From assembly GCA_950295325.1 (NCBI GenBank), contig OX485805.1:37745501-37809500 (forward strand): a DNA stretch of 64,000 nucleotides. The letters are read 5' to 3'. The notes below the pieces were generated by a model. That model saw only the letters and a list, made by a program, of their open reading frames with translations, did no database searches and was not told where the DNA came from. The stretch comes from Polytrichum commune. Its lineage: Eukaryota > Streptophyta > Polytrichopsida > Polytrichales > Polytrichaceae. Below, piece after piece: positions 1 through 12,114 of this stretch. Within the stretch, counting starts at the first letter, position 1; every line of letters begins with the position of its first letter. A program made the position numbers and the translations under genes.

Positions 1-3000
1 GTATGTGTAGCATTCATTTCAGGATTGAATGTCTTGGAATCGTTCCTCCCTATCGGCTATGTCCAATATACGTGCAGGAAGGTGGCTGAAGGTGTCTTTT
101 TTGAGCCTTAAGCTCAACTTTAACCTCTTCGCTCCCTTGTTCTACTCTTCAGATAATTTTTAATGGTGGCTTTTGTATTTTACCTAAGTTATCGGTTTTC
201 TGAATAAGGAATCAGCATATTTTGATGTGATCAATGTCTTGTCCCGAATTGTAGCCCGGTGGGGTCGTCTAATTATGTACTGTATTTTGATTCCACACAA
301 TCTAATTATGAAAGCCTGCAGGACTGAGTGTGTACAGAGATGCTCTTGTGTGGGGCCTCACTTAATGGAACGGTACTTCCTTCCTTCTGCTCTAACACCG
401 GTGGGCCAGGAGATTCAATGATCCGGATTCGGGGCCCCTGGGCCCCATAACGTGATGGATAGACAGGAGTGCAATTGACATTGCATAACTAAGCCTTCAC
501 CTTGGTGCAGTGGTTTGAGCTTGATCGCTCTACGGATGTGCAGTTTTCACGATCGATCAAATTTTACGTGAACATTGTTGAAGTTACCGCTCTGCGTACT
601 AACCGTTGAGAAATCCGAGGCCTTTGTATGTGTATAGAGCACATTCACAGAACATCAACAAGGTGGATGCTGGTATTTGCCCGGGGTAGATCAGCTGTTT
701 CTAAATCTCTTCTAATGCTTCTAATGAATTGATGATTTGTTACAACGCAAAGAGGAGGACCAACATGCTTGGAAAGAGTGTGGCATTGAGAGGAATCCGT
801 TGACAACATTTCCGTCTGAGCTAAAATAGGTAATTCTACACTATTAGATATCATCTTTAGAGCTAATTAGAAGCAACTTTCCTAAAGCAGGGGTCACCAT
901 CCAGACATTCTGGGTATTTCTTTTCACTTCTAAGAATTTAGAGTCTTGAAAGTGCTTATAATGCAAAAGCAGCTCCAAAACAATGCTTAGGCTTTCAGAT
1001 TATCTCCAAACCAGGTTCTAAAGATACAAATCCCTGCAGTTGCTACATATACTGTAGTTGCCACCCCGATGCAGATGTGGGGTTCGATATCGCAAAGAGA
1101 TGAAGATAAAGAAGCAACATAGTGGTAGATTCAGGAACCATGTTCCTCCTGCTTCTCCATGAAGCTCATCATCAATCGTCCAGAAATGCCGACTTCTTCA
1201 GCCATCAGTAATTGCAACATTATCATGTTACATGAGGTCAGTGCTTTCCTAATTGATAGCCTACCACATGAGCTCAACGAAATGTCTGAGAACATCGACA
1301 AGCAACTGTGCTGAATTAACCTATGTTAGCTGTTGAGCATTTACTTCCATCAAGTCACCTCTTGTACTGTCCTTAAAGGAATCCTTAATATGCTCAATAT
1401 GATTACTACATGCAGAGGAAACAGAGTGATACAGAGAAAACAGTGTGTTAGCTTGTCGGGCATGTGAAATGACTGCCAGCTCTTTGTGATGAATCAACGT
1501 TGATTGAACTGGATCGGCCACATATTTAGTGGAATAATCTACAACCACAATTTTTGGGCCACATGCGGATTTGCTAGGACAACCTTTATGAATGTTCTGT
1601 ATTTCCAGATGCTGATGAGCTTCATAGATAATCATTTTGGCAGGAGTAAATCCCATCTCGTGACATCATGTGCAGAGTGTTTGGACATGCAGGCAGGAAT
1701 TTGTAGACATCCCCTGTTCAAAATTGTTTTCAATCACGGGGCTAACATTCAAAATGTGAAGACATGTTCAATAATTGTGCATGAGATACTCTTGGCAGAT
1801 GGAATTTCTTGACAATCATTAACAGGCTAGTCAAAATGCATGAATGGGCCGTTTCAAATTAACAGGCTTGTCAAAAGGAGGTAACGGTGGGCACTACGCA
1901 TTTTACAGAGATGTTGAATCAAAAAGTTATGGTGAATTATACATGTCGAACCCTTTACGTTGTGGAAATACCACTATCTTATTCGTGAGGTCTTACAATC
2001 TGCTCGTCTCCACATTCAGAAATTTATATTTTGTAATATCCTGTGGTCAAAATTCTTCCCTGTATTCTTCATGCTGAATTGATAATTATCGTAAAATTCC
2101 ATCACAGATTGCAAGGCCTTACCCTACGTGATGCTATTTCAGGATCCTACTTGAAACCAGATATTGTCAAGAAATTACGGGGCCAAACACTCAGAGTCAC
2201 GGTTGCTCCACCTAAATTTAGGAAATTAAACCTTGGCCCCATAGAATGGAATCCGATAGGTAATGGTCTACGACAATAGCCCACTTCATTATCGGTTCAA
2301 CCCAGAATCTCAAATTCCAAGCCACTGCTCCAAACCCACAGTGCTTTAATATCTCCTCGCTCTTATCTCCAACTTGCAATAACAAACCCATCACAAACTT
2401 GGAGCTACAATTCTTCTAGCATCATCTCCCAGGTTTGAAAATTTCCAAAGCTGTGGATTAATGAAAGTCCACAGCAAGGGACCCACTGAACCTCAACTCC
2501 CACAAGGTAACCCATCTCAAATCTGCCCTTAGTTTCTTGTGACCTACCGTGCAAATCTTAGGGTTTGCAAAGGCCGAATAGTTGTCATGCGGTGCATGTT
2601 GATCTGTTTTAAGGTTATTGCACGGAATGTTAAAGTTGACCTCACATGCTTGGATCATTATTTTAAGTAATGAACTCTGAACATCGAGAACAATGAGCAT
2701 TGCAAATGTCGGAGGTGAACAATAGGGAGGCAGTGAGATTAAAAGGTTATGTAAGATCATTCAACCCCCCTCCCCCCAATTTCACTTTGTGCACCTTGGA
2801 ATGTTGTCATATTTGTGTTGGTACAATTCCCTACACCTAGATTCAACATTGAATCTGGGAAACAAATTAGATTGTGAAGTTCGAGTGGCACATGTCCGGT
2901 CAACCTAAAAACCCTACCCAGCTCCTCTAGATAGAAAGAGAACGCAAACTTGGCGCTCGGTAATGTTCTGTCGTAGGAGATCAACCCAAAGAAACGCAGT

Positions 3001-4050
3001 TGTGCCCCCATGACTCAAGAATGCTACAGGACCCACAACCCAGGACCTTGCCGCTCAAACCTTTGCCAGATTCGTTATGTGAGGGTGACGATTTGCTTCT
3101 TAACATCGCAAGATTATTGACATCATTTTTGTTTCTCATGCATATTTGCTCCATACCAAACCAAGGTTTTGCATCCTTCCATCAACGTCGATGCAGGAGA
3201 GAATTAGGTCAGGCTGCTAACTTTTCTCCGAATTCTAATGCACGGTTTTCTTATGCAGAAAATGCAAAAATGGTGAACATTCAGTACTTGGATTTCAATG
3301 TCTAGAAAATAAAACAGCAAGTACAATATTGCAGCGTAAATTGACTTGCAACTACTTAAGACTCACTTGACACTGCCCGGACGATGATTTTCAGAACAAT
3401 AAAAATGTCGAACGAAAATTTAAAAAGTGTTGAATTGATGTGGTCACTCGACACTTTAATATCATTGCTCATGTCGAATGTGGACCCTTTTTCTGCTTGC
3501 AGTTACAAATTCCCATGTGTAGAACTATGTCAATCGAATTCGTCCAAACACGGGTCAAAAGCTGACTGTTTGTTTTGGGCAAATCGCACCAACAAAGATG
3601 ATGATCTACATGATGGAAGCTCCTCCCAAGAATAAATCTCTTGCAGAATTTTGGCAAATTTTAGCAGAAAGAAAATCAGCCTCAAAACATTCTTTTCAGT
3701 ACGCTACGCTACAGTTTTGCATATTGTGATTGTATTTCACAGATTTATATTAAGTGACTTGTTTTTCCTGCCAATCCTCTGCACACTTTTGCAATACAGT
3801 AGCATCTCTGGCGAAGACTCAGAGATTCAAGTTTCAGTGATGTATCCACGTCACAGGCTGACCTATCTATGCGTGTCCACAAAATTCAACGACCAGCCTC
3901 AGTTGAAAACGCGTCCACGCAGCAATCCGCAGCCACTTACAATCCAGATGCTGTCCAGTTGATTTTGACAATCGTCTGTGCGTCGATTGTAAATTGGAAT
4001 TGGAGTCCAAGTCAAAGTGACAAAGAATTCAATGAACTTAGAGAGTGTAG
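1..4050. other. Intergenic DNA without a recognisable gene
   Basis: I see no intact gene. Short open frames on both strands (longest about 100 codons, for example minus strand 1321-1656 and 2458-3011) lack recognisable domains and do not join into a longer frame. Base composition is mixed and there is no obvious repeat structure. The segment may be old transposon or single-copy spacer. Confidence 0.5.
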
Positions 4051-4055
4051 AGGAG

Positions 4056-4146
4056 TATAAAAAAGCTCTTGAAATCCGTACCACCCATAACTTTGCACAT
4101 TCGATATACAGTACAACAGCTATGAAATCAATCAGCTAGTAGCTAG
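4056..4146 (+). promoter_or_regulatory. TATA-like box with short downstream ATG (possible orphan promoter)
   Basis: A run TATAAAAAA sits at 4056-4064 after a mixed-composition stretch. About 60 bases further on an ATG opens a 5-codon frame that ends at once. The AGGTAGATGGGTC-ended repeat begins at 4177, so any gene this promoter served is interrupted or absent. The call rests on composition only and may be chance. Confidence 0.2.
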
Positions 4147-4176
4147 ACGACTTTCAGAACATTCAACACACGCTTG

Positions 4177-4572
4177 AGGTAGATGGGTCCTAAATGGCCA
4201 TATTTTTCCAACTAGCCCACTAGCATTTGAAACACACATTTAGTACGAGATTGTTACCAAATCGAGATTGTACGAGATTGTACGAGCTCCAAATCGAGGT
4301 CGTAGCCACTTTGCTCACAATTTTTGAGCTCATATGAATACTTTACCTATTATCAAAGTGATGATTTCCGTGTGCATTAAATGGTCATGTAAGTCCCCCC
4401 CCAATTATGTTCACTATTGAACTTCGAATGGTTATGGTATTTTAAGGACACAGTCCAATTTCTTTTAAGCATGTATATCTTTGATGTTTGTTCTTGGAGC
4501 CACACCAAACCACATACCACACAAATATGGATGTCCGATCAAGATAAGTAACCGAATTAGGCACATCTACCT
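4177..4572. mobile_element. MITE-like repeat, AGGTAGATGGGTC family, copy 1
   Basis: The ends form imperfect terminal inverted repeats, AGGTAGATGGGTCC at the left and GGCACATCTACCT at the right, with TA following on the right. The interior (a 'CAAATCGAGGTCGTAGCC'-type segment and a 'CCACACCAAACCACATACC' segment) recurs at 14.3, 32.1, 34.0, 45.1, 48.9, 51.2, 54.0 and 55.5 kb. There is no coding capacity. The TA flank would suit a Tc1/mariner-type non-autonomous element. That assignment is inference. Confidence 0.6.
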
Positions 4573-4619
4573 TAGTCATGCATTGTCATTATTCATTTGT
4601 TACTGCACCTACAAATATA

Positions 4620-5900
4620 ATGTAGAGGATGCTCATGCCTTAAACGTGAGCGGATCTTAAATGGACAATTTTAGCTTTGCACCCACTTCTCAAAGGATAT
4701 GACATATGTGATTGGAGTGAGATAATTATGTGAGGTAAAGTTAGCACCCTTTAGGTTTTCAAGCCAAAGGTGAATTGTGTTCCCTTCTTTTAAATTAATT
4801 GGATTAAGGTTCAAAAGTCTATAGTTAATATAAATAAACGTTTGAACACCCAACTCAAGCTTGGTTGCCACTACCCATAAAAATCATAAAAATCTCTAGA
4901 GAAAATAAGAAATAAGGTTTCTAAACTGTCACGCACCTCTCCATGAGGAGAACCCGAAACACCATGGACACAAGGAGTGACACCTAGAGTGACACCCGGG
5001 ACTTGTGGCGCCGTTGGTGAGAGGGCCCAAGTGATCCTAGTGTGGGTGAGGGCCCCGGGCATTGGGAGCGCCTTTCACCCATGAAGAATGGGAGGCACGA
5101 AGGTAAGGCCATGAGCTATGCGTAGCTTATGGCGTGTAGATTCTACACGCCATAGAACACCTCAATCGGAGGTGTAAGCTAGGAGTTATGGCAATTTGAG
5201 TGGGGCGCGATCTTGGGACAGCGCCTTGATACAACAGTGGCCTAGGAGTGACTCCCGGGACTACCAAAGTTTGAACATGCATAATTCCTCAAAAAGTGCC
5301 TGAATGGGGCAAGTGAGGAGTCCATCGGCATCTACATGAAGCGTAGATAAAGATGGAGTGGTCGCTTGTTAGCATCAGAGATCACATAAGGAAGTTATGA
5401 TGGTCTGAAGCTGCTAGGGACTTCTAGGCCTAGCAGCTAAGGGAAAATGTCTACTTGGCCCCAACTCTTGGTAGAGAGACAAAAGGTTTCTTGACGGTGG
5501 GGTAGGGGTCCTATCAAAAGTCCTAGAGGCTTATATGGGTGAGGTGGTGTGGCCTCACCCACCCGAGGCCGAACGGCATGGCCTCCATGGGCTTTGGCCC
5601 AATGTGAGGGCATAGTTGCCTATTATGGTTTGGGTTGTTGTAGTGTTGCTCCAGCAACGCGATGATCAACATAAGATTGGACTTTCATGGATGGAAGTCC
5701 ACATCTAAGAATTGGTTACCGATTAAGGGGTGAGTTCCGAAAGAGCAAAGTAGGAGGGTTGGTTCCCCTCCTATGAACTATAAGGTCCGGGGTAGGAGGA
5801 GCTAACCATTAGCATGGCGGAATGCGAAGGGTTAGTACTTGTAACCTTTGCTATGAATGAAAATGGGCAAGATTGTTAAGGGGCTAGCAAGGGTTGCAAC
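4620..5900. other. GC-richer spacer with palindromes, no gene
   Basis: This block is clearly more GC-rich than its surroundings and contains a perfect 13-bp-arm palindrome. Its open frames are short and low in complexity, including minus strand 4871-5062. It could be part of an LTR or another element body, but I found no flanking direct repeat, primer-binding site or polypurine tract. Confidence 0.4.
5128..5154. repeat. Perfect 27-bp palindrome
   Basis: TATGGCGTGTAGA at 5128-5140 and TCTACACGCCATA at 5142-5154 are exact reverse complements around a single T. A second small inverted repeat, CACCTC/GAGGTG, follows at about 5159-5173. The hairpin could be a transposon end, a transcription-related stem or a recombination product. 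Confidence 0.75.
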
Positions 5901-6815
5901 ATAAACTACCTCACGAAAACACCTATTACCTTATTTTTAAAATTTAGGATGTCATGAAATTATTTAGGATTGGAAATAAGACTTCAACACCTATCTATTG
6001 GATATGACATTCTGAAAAACCATGGTGAACTCTAAAGTTAAACGCCCTTAATAGAGTGATGTTTTGAATTGTCTCAAGAAAACAATTCTAGTTTTTGGAA
6101 AATAATTAGAATGCTAAAAAAAATTCCAAATTTATTTGTCAATATAAGATAATTAAAATAAACACTTTGATAATATGTATTGAGACTCTAAACACAACAA
6201 TTCTTAATATACTAGTGACAACAAAATCAATTTATATTAGCTCATAATTATTTATCAAGTCTTATTTATAGTTGTTATCCAAAGCAACGCTGCTAGAAGC
6301 AAGTCGTTATTCACTTTGCACATGTCCTAGTACCCAATCAAAACCCACTAACATGTAAAACTCGAGGGTTCCAAAGGACCGCCTACTCTAGTAGTGGATT
6401 GTTGACGTCAATTGGAGGTTGATGTAAATGAAAGAGCTTCACTTTTGGAATATAAACACTAACACTATCCTTGTCATCTCTTCCCAGATTCCCAAAACTT
6501 CCATCATGACCATAGACAAATGATTGAACCCTAGTCAATAGAATCGAATCTTTCTACAATTTACTACTTTGACCAAGAATTCAATTCATTACACCTACCA
6601 AAAGAAGTGCAATGAAAACTTACCTTGCCAAATTTGTTGTTAAAACATCCCAACTATATTCCAATAGACCAAATGAATATCAAAACCCCCAGTTTAGGGA
6701 TCGATTCAGTGATATCAAATCCCTAGGCTCTACAATGTTTCGTAACAATACACCCTCCCCCATGGTACAGATCAAGATAATTTACCCCTTCAACTACATC
6801 TAAGATTGTGGCCTA
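5900..6815. other. AT-rich spacer, nothing recognised
   Basis: No gene, RNA or repeat stands out. The one open frame on the plus strand (6612-6800) has no recognisable similarity and a composition expected of spacer DNA. Confidence 0.5.
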
Positions 6816-7130
6816 ATTCTATTATTTGCCACACCACAATAATTTTGGTCAATGTAACTATTCTTGACCCATGCCTTTTTGAGCCCACATTATTGAAAAA
6901 ATAATATATATAACCAATGTTTTTGCATAAGCCTAGATTATTGTGGGTTGAAAATATAATCTTAATATTATACAAAATTCAATGTTTTGGTAACATGTAA
7001 TCCTTTTATATTTGAATATTGAATTATTAAATTTATAAGCCACCGTAACTTTAACCCACATATAAATTATTGTGGACCATGGTATTTTCTACCCATGCTA
7101 AATTTCAGCCCACAATATTAGGTTTAAACG
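6816..7130. repeat. Dispersed repeat with CCCACAATA/TATTGTGG motifs, copy 1
   Basis: Motifs of the type CCACAATAATTTTGG, ATTGTGGGTTGAAAAT and AGCCCACAATATTAGG occur in both orientations here, so the segment can fold on itself. Related sequence with the same 'GTGGGTTGAAAATTTTGG' style recurs at about 46085-46320 and at 63880-64000. No coding capacity. Probably a MITE family; exact ends are not resolved. Confidence 0.45.
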
Positions 7131-7263
7131 ATGTACATAGCTACTTAATGGGCCACATGGTGTTTAAACCATTCTCCTTCATATAGGTACACAAAGATAG
7201 TCCACTCCTGATTGAACCACACAACCAAGTTGATACATCTAGTTAAACCAACCACAATAAATA

Positions 7264-7484
7264 TTGTATTTAGTGTCACTTACTATTTGGAAGTATACAA
7301 TGCTATAACTATTTAATGTGTTTCTCATTTTTTTTGCCAACAAAGGTCAATATGGTTATTTGGACATCATAGAACATTCATGTGTTTACTTGGTAAAAGA
7401 ACTACATTAATAGTAAAAATATATATAGCATTTTATAACTCCAACTAGTGAGTCACACACAAGTGACACTAAATACAATGTTTA
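7264..7484. mobile_element. Small foldback/MITE-like inverted repeat
   Basis: ATTGTATTTAGTGTCACTT near 7264 is the reverse complement of AAGTGACACTAAATACAAT near 7464, giving a ~220-bp unit with ~19-bp arms. The ends share the ACACTAAATA core of the elements at 43627 and 47592, so it may be a diverged relative. It is AT-rich and has no ORF. Confidence 0.5.
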
Positions 7485-7695
7485 GTGTAGTATTTCAAGC
7501 CAATCCTTGTTTACAAACTTTTGTCATATATATAGAGCTTTTGAATTCCTACTACATAGACTTTTGCTAATCCCATATACATACATGGCTACACCATGTT
7601 TCCACCCACAACCTAACTACTCCTTTATGTCAACATGGCCCAACTTATTGTTCAAGAAGAAACCTTTGATTGTGTAGAAATATTGCATAGACTAA

Positions 7696-8632
7696 GGGCC
7701 ACTTCACACATCAGCGACGCTATCTTGTGAGCGGTGAGCAGTGAGCGGCGAGCGGCGAGCAGAAAATTTGAATTTAAAAAAAAAATCAGAATATTTGACT
7801 TAATTCTTACACCGAGTAGGACTCTTCGTATAGTTTCTTTACAAATATGACTACAAGTAGATGGTATGTTTAACTGTGGATGGTGCCTATAACCGTGGAG
7901 TGGAAGAAATCATAAACTTTTGAAAAAACCATCCATAAAAAGAAACGGAAGAAAACGAAAAAAAAAAAAAAAAAAAAAATCCAAAATAATAGGGAACATA
8001 AAATAAGGGATAAGAATGTAAATTAAAATTTTAAGTATTTATCCACGAAAAATCAAAAAAAGGAAATAGGACCTTGATTAATTTTTGTTAAATAATATGC
8101 AGATTTTATAGAATGAAACCATAAATTCTCCACGGTCATAGGGTCTATATCATACATTTCATTGAAAATTTTGAAGAATAAAAATTCAAATTTTCTGCTC
8201 ACGGCTCACCGCTCACCGCTCACAAGATAGCATTCCTGAGGGACCAACGGAGTATGTGGATGCAAGATGGATGTAAAGTCTACATGGATTCCTACATGGC
8301 ATCAAATGGACCATGTTTCATGGTCACTTGGACTATTTTCAAAAACCACCTCTTGGAGGTAGGCCTACCACAAAACCGGGAGACCATGGCATTTTGAACA
8401 CTCACAACCGTTGGTTTATTCTATTTTATCATGTGTGAGGACCCGCATGTGTAGAAATTCATTGAAATAGCACTTGGTTGAGGACCCGATCACATATGAC
8501 TTCACACTACACTTGAGGATTAGTGACCACGCTACATGATTTTGGAGGTGTCTTGGGACAGCCTTTGGACACTTTCTTTTGGGCTCTCACAATTTCATGG
8601 TCACGGCTCTTGGCTCATGTGTGAAGTGGCCT
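7696..8632 (-). mobile_element. Tourist-like MITE, GGGCCACTTCACAC family, copy 1 (split by a foldback insert)
   Basis: The left end GGGCCACTTCACAC follows TAA, and the right end GTGTGAAGTGGCC closes the element. The interior is the reverse complement of the copies at 16112 and 45482, including the 'GTAGACTTTACATCC' and 'TAAAATAGAATAAACC' segments. About 500 bp of foreign foldback sequence (7719-8231) replaces part of the body near the left end. TTA/TAA duplications with GGGCC-type ends are typical of PIF/Harbinger-mobilised MITEs. The right-hand duplication here is blurred by mutation. Confidence 0.8.
7719..8231. mobile_element. Foldback element with GTGAGCGG arms, nested in the MITE
   Basis: The left arm starts GCTATCTTGTGAGCGGTGAG and the right arm ends CTCACAAGATAGC. 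Both arms carry tandem GTGAGCG/GAGCGGC units followed by AGAAAATTTGAATTT. A second inner inverted pair (CCGTGGAG near 7890, CTCCACGG near 8129) extends the hairpin. A 22-base A run lies at 7958-7979. There is no coding sequence. Mutator-like or foldback types commonly have such long arms. No target duplication is clear. Confidence 0.65.
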
Positions 8633-9318
8633 TTAACTTTACTCATCACTTTCTTGTTAAATATAGTATATGCCAAACACACTTGTTGAGAGGTGAGCAA
8701 TGTGCACGTTAAAACCATGAATGGGATAGACTCATCCAAAAGTTCAATAATAAAGAGGACTTAACATCCACATCGTTATGAACATGAGAGTTCATTTTTA
8801 TTGGCTTTGTCTGTAGGACAGAGACTATGCATCAACTTCTTCGTTTCAAGAGCAAATTTCCTAACCACTTTGCGTTCACACTTGGACGTTACTTGTTCTT
8901 GTTATTTTTGGTCCACTTTATTTAATGTGGATGTTAACTAAAATTATATATATGTGTGTATATATATAACACTATAATTGCTTCCTAAAATGCATTGAAA
9001 TAAATCTAGTTAACTATAGTTATTTCGGCAGTTCTTGATTATGTATTCTAAAAATTTCGGGTAATAAATGGGTAGCTTTAATTCTTGACCTGCATTTGAG
9101 AAGAAGGTGCACAAAATCCAAGAAAAGTTTGGTATAGTAAATAGCCATGGATTGGCATGAGCAAAGTGAACAATTATAATTGTAGTCTTTCATAGTAAAG
9201 GACAGAGCCTCGCGGTTCTACCGTTTTCTTGTTGTTTAACTTTCCTAATAAATTTTATGTTTGAACATCATTTAGATTGTTTATTTGAGCCCCAAATTTT
9301 GAGCTGCAAGATTTCAAG

Positions 9319-9321
<3 letters not shown>

Positions 9322-9355
<34 letters not shown>
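9322..9355. repeat. (TA)17 microsatellite
   Basis: An uninterrupted TA dinucleotide run of 34 bases. Confidence 0.95.
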
Positions 9356-9360
<5 letters not shown>

Positions 9361-10754
9361 TTTTGTGTATATGGGCAATATAAGTATAATTATAATTTAC
9401 GTCACACACATTGTTTGTGTGATGTATAATGATGGTTGCAAGGGTGAACAATATAAAAGCTTGTGAAGCAAAGTTGTTGGCCTATTGATTTAAAGTGTTG
9501 TGAAAACACTCCACATAAAGCAATTTTCAATGTAAGGTTAAATAAACTCCTTATGAATCAAGATTGCACGACTTTGGGTTGAAACTCTTTATGTGCTCTA
9601 AGCATATGCATGTATATCATGGCTTAAAACATGAGAGGTGCTAATAATATATATATAGATATGGACGGTACATGAAGAAATGTGATTTTTTTATTGAAAA
9701 TGATACAAATTTAGGACATTTTAAAATGAATGTTGATAAGGTGTACATAATGATTATCAATGTTTATGTATCAAGTTTCGTTCAATTATGATTTGACATG
9801 CATTTAATATGAAGAAAGAAATGTTCAAAATAATTTAAATCAATTTGGGACAATGCAGAGTCTAAGTTATGTATAGAGTGCATGAACATCATTCATAGAA
9901 TTTTACCGACAGTTTAAATGATTTTTGAGAGTTGAACTTTGAAGTCTAGATTTTAGAAAAAATTCAAAGATTGTGTGACTTTGTTGTATGCAACTCAGGG
10001 GGTCCACTCCCTCTTATATTTTGCATACATGTGCGCTCAGGACCTATTTATTGAGGGGCTATTTACCTTGCAGAAAAGATTATGAGGTATGGTATTTTTC
10101 AAAATAAAGGTAAATGCTTGTATTTTAATACACCCTATCAGTAATTATAAATTTTGGGGGAATCGTTTTAAATTACCCTATTTTACTTATACTATTTTTT
10201 TTTCCTTGCACCCCAAGTAACCAATTTTATTGACTATACCCCATTTTTTTCTTTGTCAGAGCCCAACTATTGTCCATTTTTTTCTTACACCCCATTTTTG
10301 TTGGTTTTGTAAGCGACATTTTCTTTTCATGAAGGACATTTCTCTTCCTACAACAGAGAATTACTTGTTTTCATCCACTAGCACAAACCCTACCCTAGAC
10401 GCGCTACCCCTAGTAATTGTTTCCACTCTATTTTACATGTACCAACTAGATAAAATAGGCCATTACATGTGATGCTATTTTACATGTAAACACGTTTCAC
10501 TATTTTAATACCCCCTATATTATATGTACATTTTTTGCATAATTTATCACAATGAATATATTAGACCCTATTTTTTATCGCACGTTGTTTCTACAATTTT
10601 GGCCAGTGACCTCCTGAGGCATGCAACTATTGAAAAAACATTCATTGGTTACACAAAAATCTCATCATACTTGTGATCAAAGTTATATAGCTCTTTATAA
10701 AATAAAATAAAATAAAATCCATTTGTTTCAAAAGTATATACATATGTCATCTTA

Positions 10755-10757
<3 letters not shown>

Positions 10758-10793
<36 letters not shown>
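10758..10793. repeat. (CAA)12 microsatellite
   Basis: Twelve perfect CAA units, preceded a short distance upstream by an AAAAT repeat (about 10697-10717). Confidence 0.95.
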
Positions 10794-11107
10794 ACTTCAT
10801 TTGTATCACCATCCAGTCATCCAAAATTTATCATTTGCACAAAAACATGAGTTGAGATTGGAAGTTAACTAGATTCAACCTTGGTGTGTAAAGAATCGGT
10901 CCATTAAGTTATTCTTGATGCAATGGCTTTTGATTGTTCATGTAAGGTAGGTTTGGCCCCACAAGGAGCTTCACAATGTTGCAGAGACAACACCTAATTA
11001 GACAAACAGAATAACAGAATAATAACCTGTTTAAGACAAGTACTGTATATTGCAACCTCTAGGTAGGTAGTCAAAGTTTTGGGGAGGGCTTAATCAAAGG
11101 GTAGTTA

Positions 11108-11623
11108 GGGGCGGTTTACACTATGGACCAAGAGCCATGACCATGAAATTCTAAAATCTGTGATTGGAGAGTAAAGTGCTCTTGGTCCCATTTGGCTTTA
11201 CACTACCTTGAAAAAAGGAGAATGACCACTAACTTTGAGGTCCCCAAACACTACTAAAATCTGCCATTTGGATAATATGCCATGGTCCAACGGGTTTTCC
11301 GTTGAGGCGAGGCAAAATGCTCGACTCAACAGAAATCAAGGGAGCCGTAAGGCTGAAAATCAGCCATTGGCCGAATTTGTTTTTTAATATATTTTTTTCC
11401 CGATTTGTTTTTGGGCATGTATTAAAAAAATCAGCACCTTCACTTTTTGGTGTGTGGTCATTCCTCTTGGTCCACATTCGGTTTACACCTAGTGAAGGGC
11501 CCATGAACCATGAAAACTAATATTTTAGTAACTCGGACCATGGAAGTCGTCCCATGAAGTCGTCCCACGCAAAATAGGCCTCTTACGTGGGACGACTTCA
11601 TGGTCCATAGTGTAAACCGCCCC
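11108..11623. mobile_element. Tourist-like MITE, GGGCCGGTTTACAC family, copy 1
   Basis: The ends GGGGCGGTTTACACTATGG and CCATAGTGTAAACCGCCCC are matched inverted repeats, and both sides carry TTA (11105-11107 and 11624-11626) as the target duplication. Size 516 bp. Inner segments such as 'TTTGGTGTGTGGTCATTCC' are shared with the copy at 58737. The 70-90 codon frames inside it are incidental. PIF/Harbinger-type mobilisation is inferred from the 3-bp TTA duplication. Confidence 0.88.
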
Positions 11624-11879
11624 TTAGTATGATCATTGATGAGGGCTTATTTGGCAGTCCTCAAATACACTCACAATGTGAACCTTGGCACTTAAAATTA
11701 GGCCTCGTGATTGTGTGTGCATGTGGTTTCCCTATGTATAGAATTAAAAAATTAATTAAAATTTACAAAAATAATTGCATGGATGTCATGAGGTAGGAGC
11801 ATTGCTACTAGTAAGTTAATCCACGTGTGATGGACCCATTTTCCACAAACCTCGTCTTCATTAGTGGACACTCCGATTT

Positions 11880-12114
11880 GAACCTTGTGGCGGGACACCA
11901 GTGTCCCATAATACACTGGTTAAACCCTAAAGCCCGTGTCGATGTCAAAAATGGTTAGTTGAAGGCGATCAAAGCGGTGTTGAGGTTATCTTGACGTCAT
12001 GTACACACTCTGATGTTCGAAGTTGGTTTTAATTTTCAATCACTTACAAGCACAAAACCAATCGTTAAGGAGGCTCCGGTTTATTTGAGACACCAATGTC
12101 CTGCCATAAGGTTC
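11880..12114. mobile_element. Foldback unit with GAACCTTGTGGC arms
   Basis: GAACCTTGTGGCGGGACACC at 11880 matches the reverse complement of the segment ending GGTTC at 12114, with a few transitions. The two arms enclose ~165 bp. Probably an old MITE. No target duplication recognised. Confidence 0.5.

Larger units (their letters stand above)
8640..11107. other. AT-rich spacer with microsatellites
   Basis: Strongly AT-rich with no credible gene. The short frames at 9257-9466 and 10230-10472 read through simple repeats or pyrimidine tracts. Two long microsatellites are listed separately. Confidence 0.55.

Noticed and set aside
1321-1656. Minus-strand 111-codon frame with 'GPKIVVVDYSTKYVADPVQ', reminiscent of a retroelement integrase segment
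   Set aside because: Only one short resemblance, no DDE context, no flanking gag/RT/integrase motifs, and the frame ends on both sides without continuation.
11229-11520. Overlapping plus and minus frames of 72-91 codons
   Set aside because: Inside the TTA-flanked MITE at 11108-11623; no domain.
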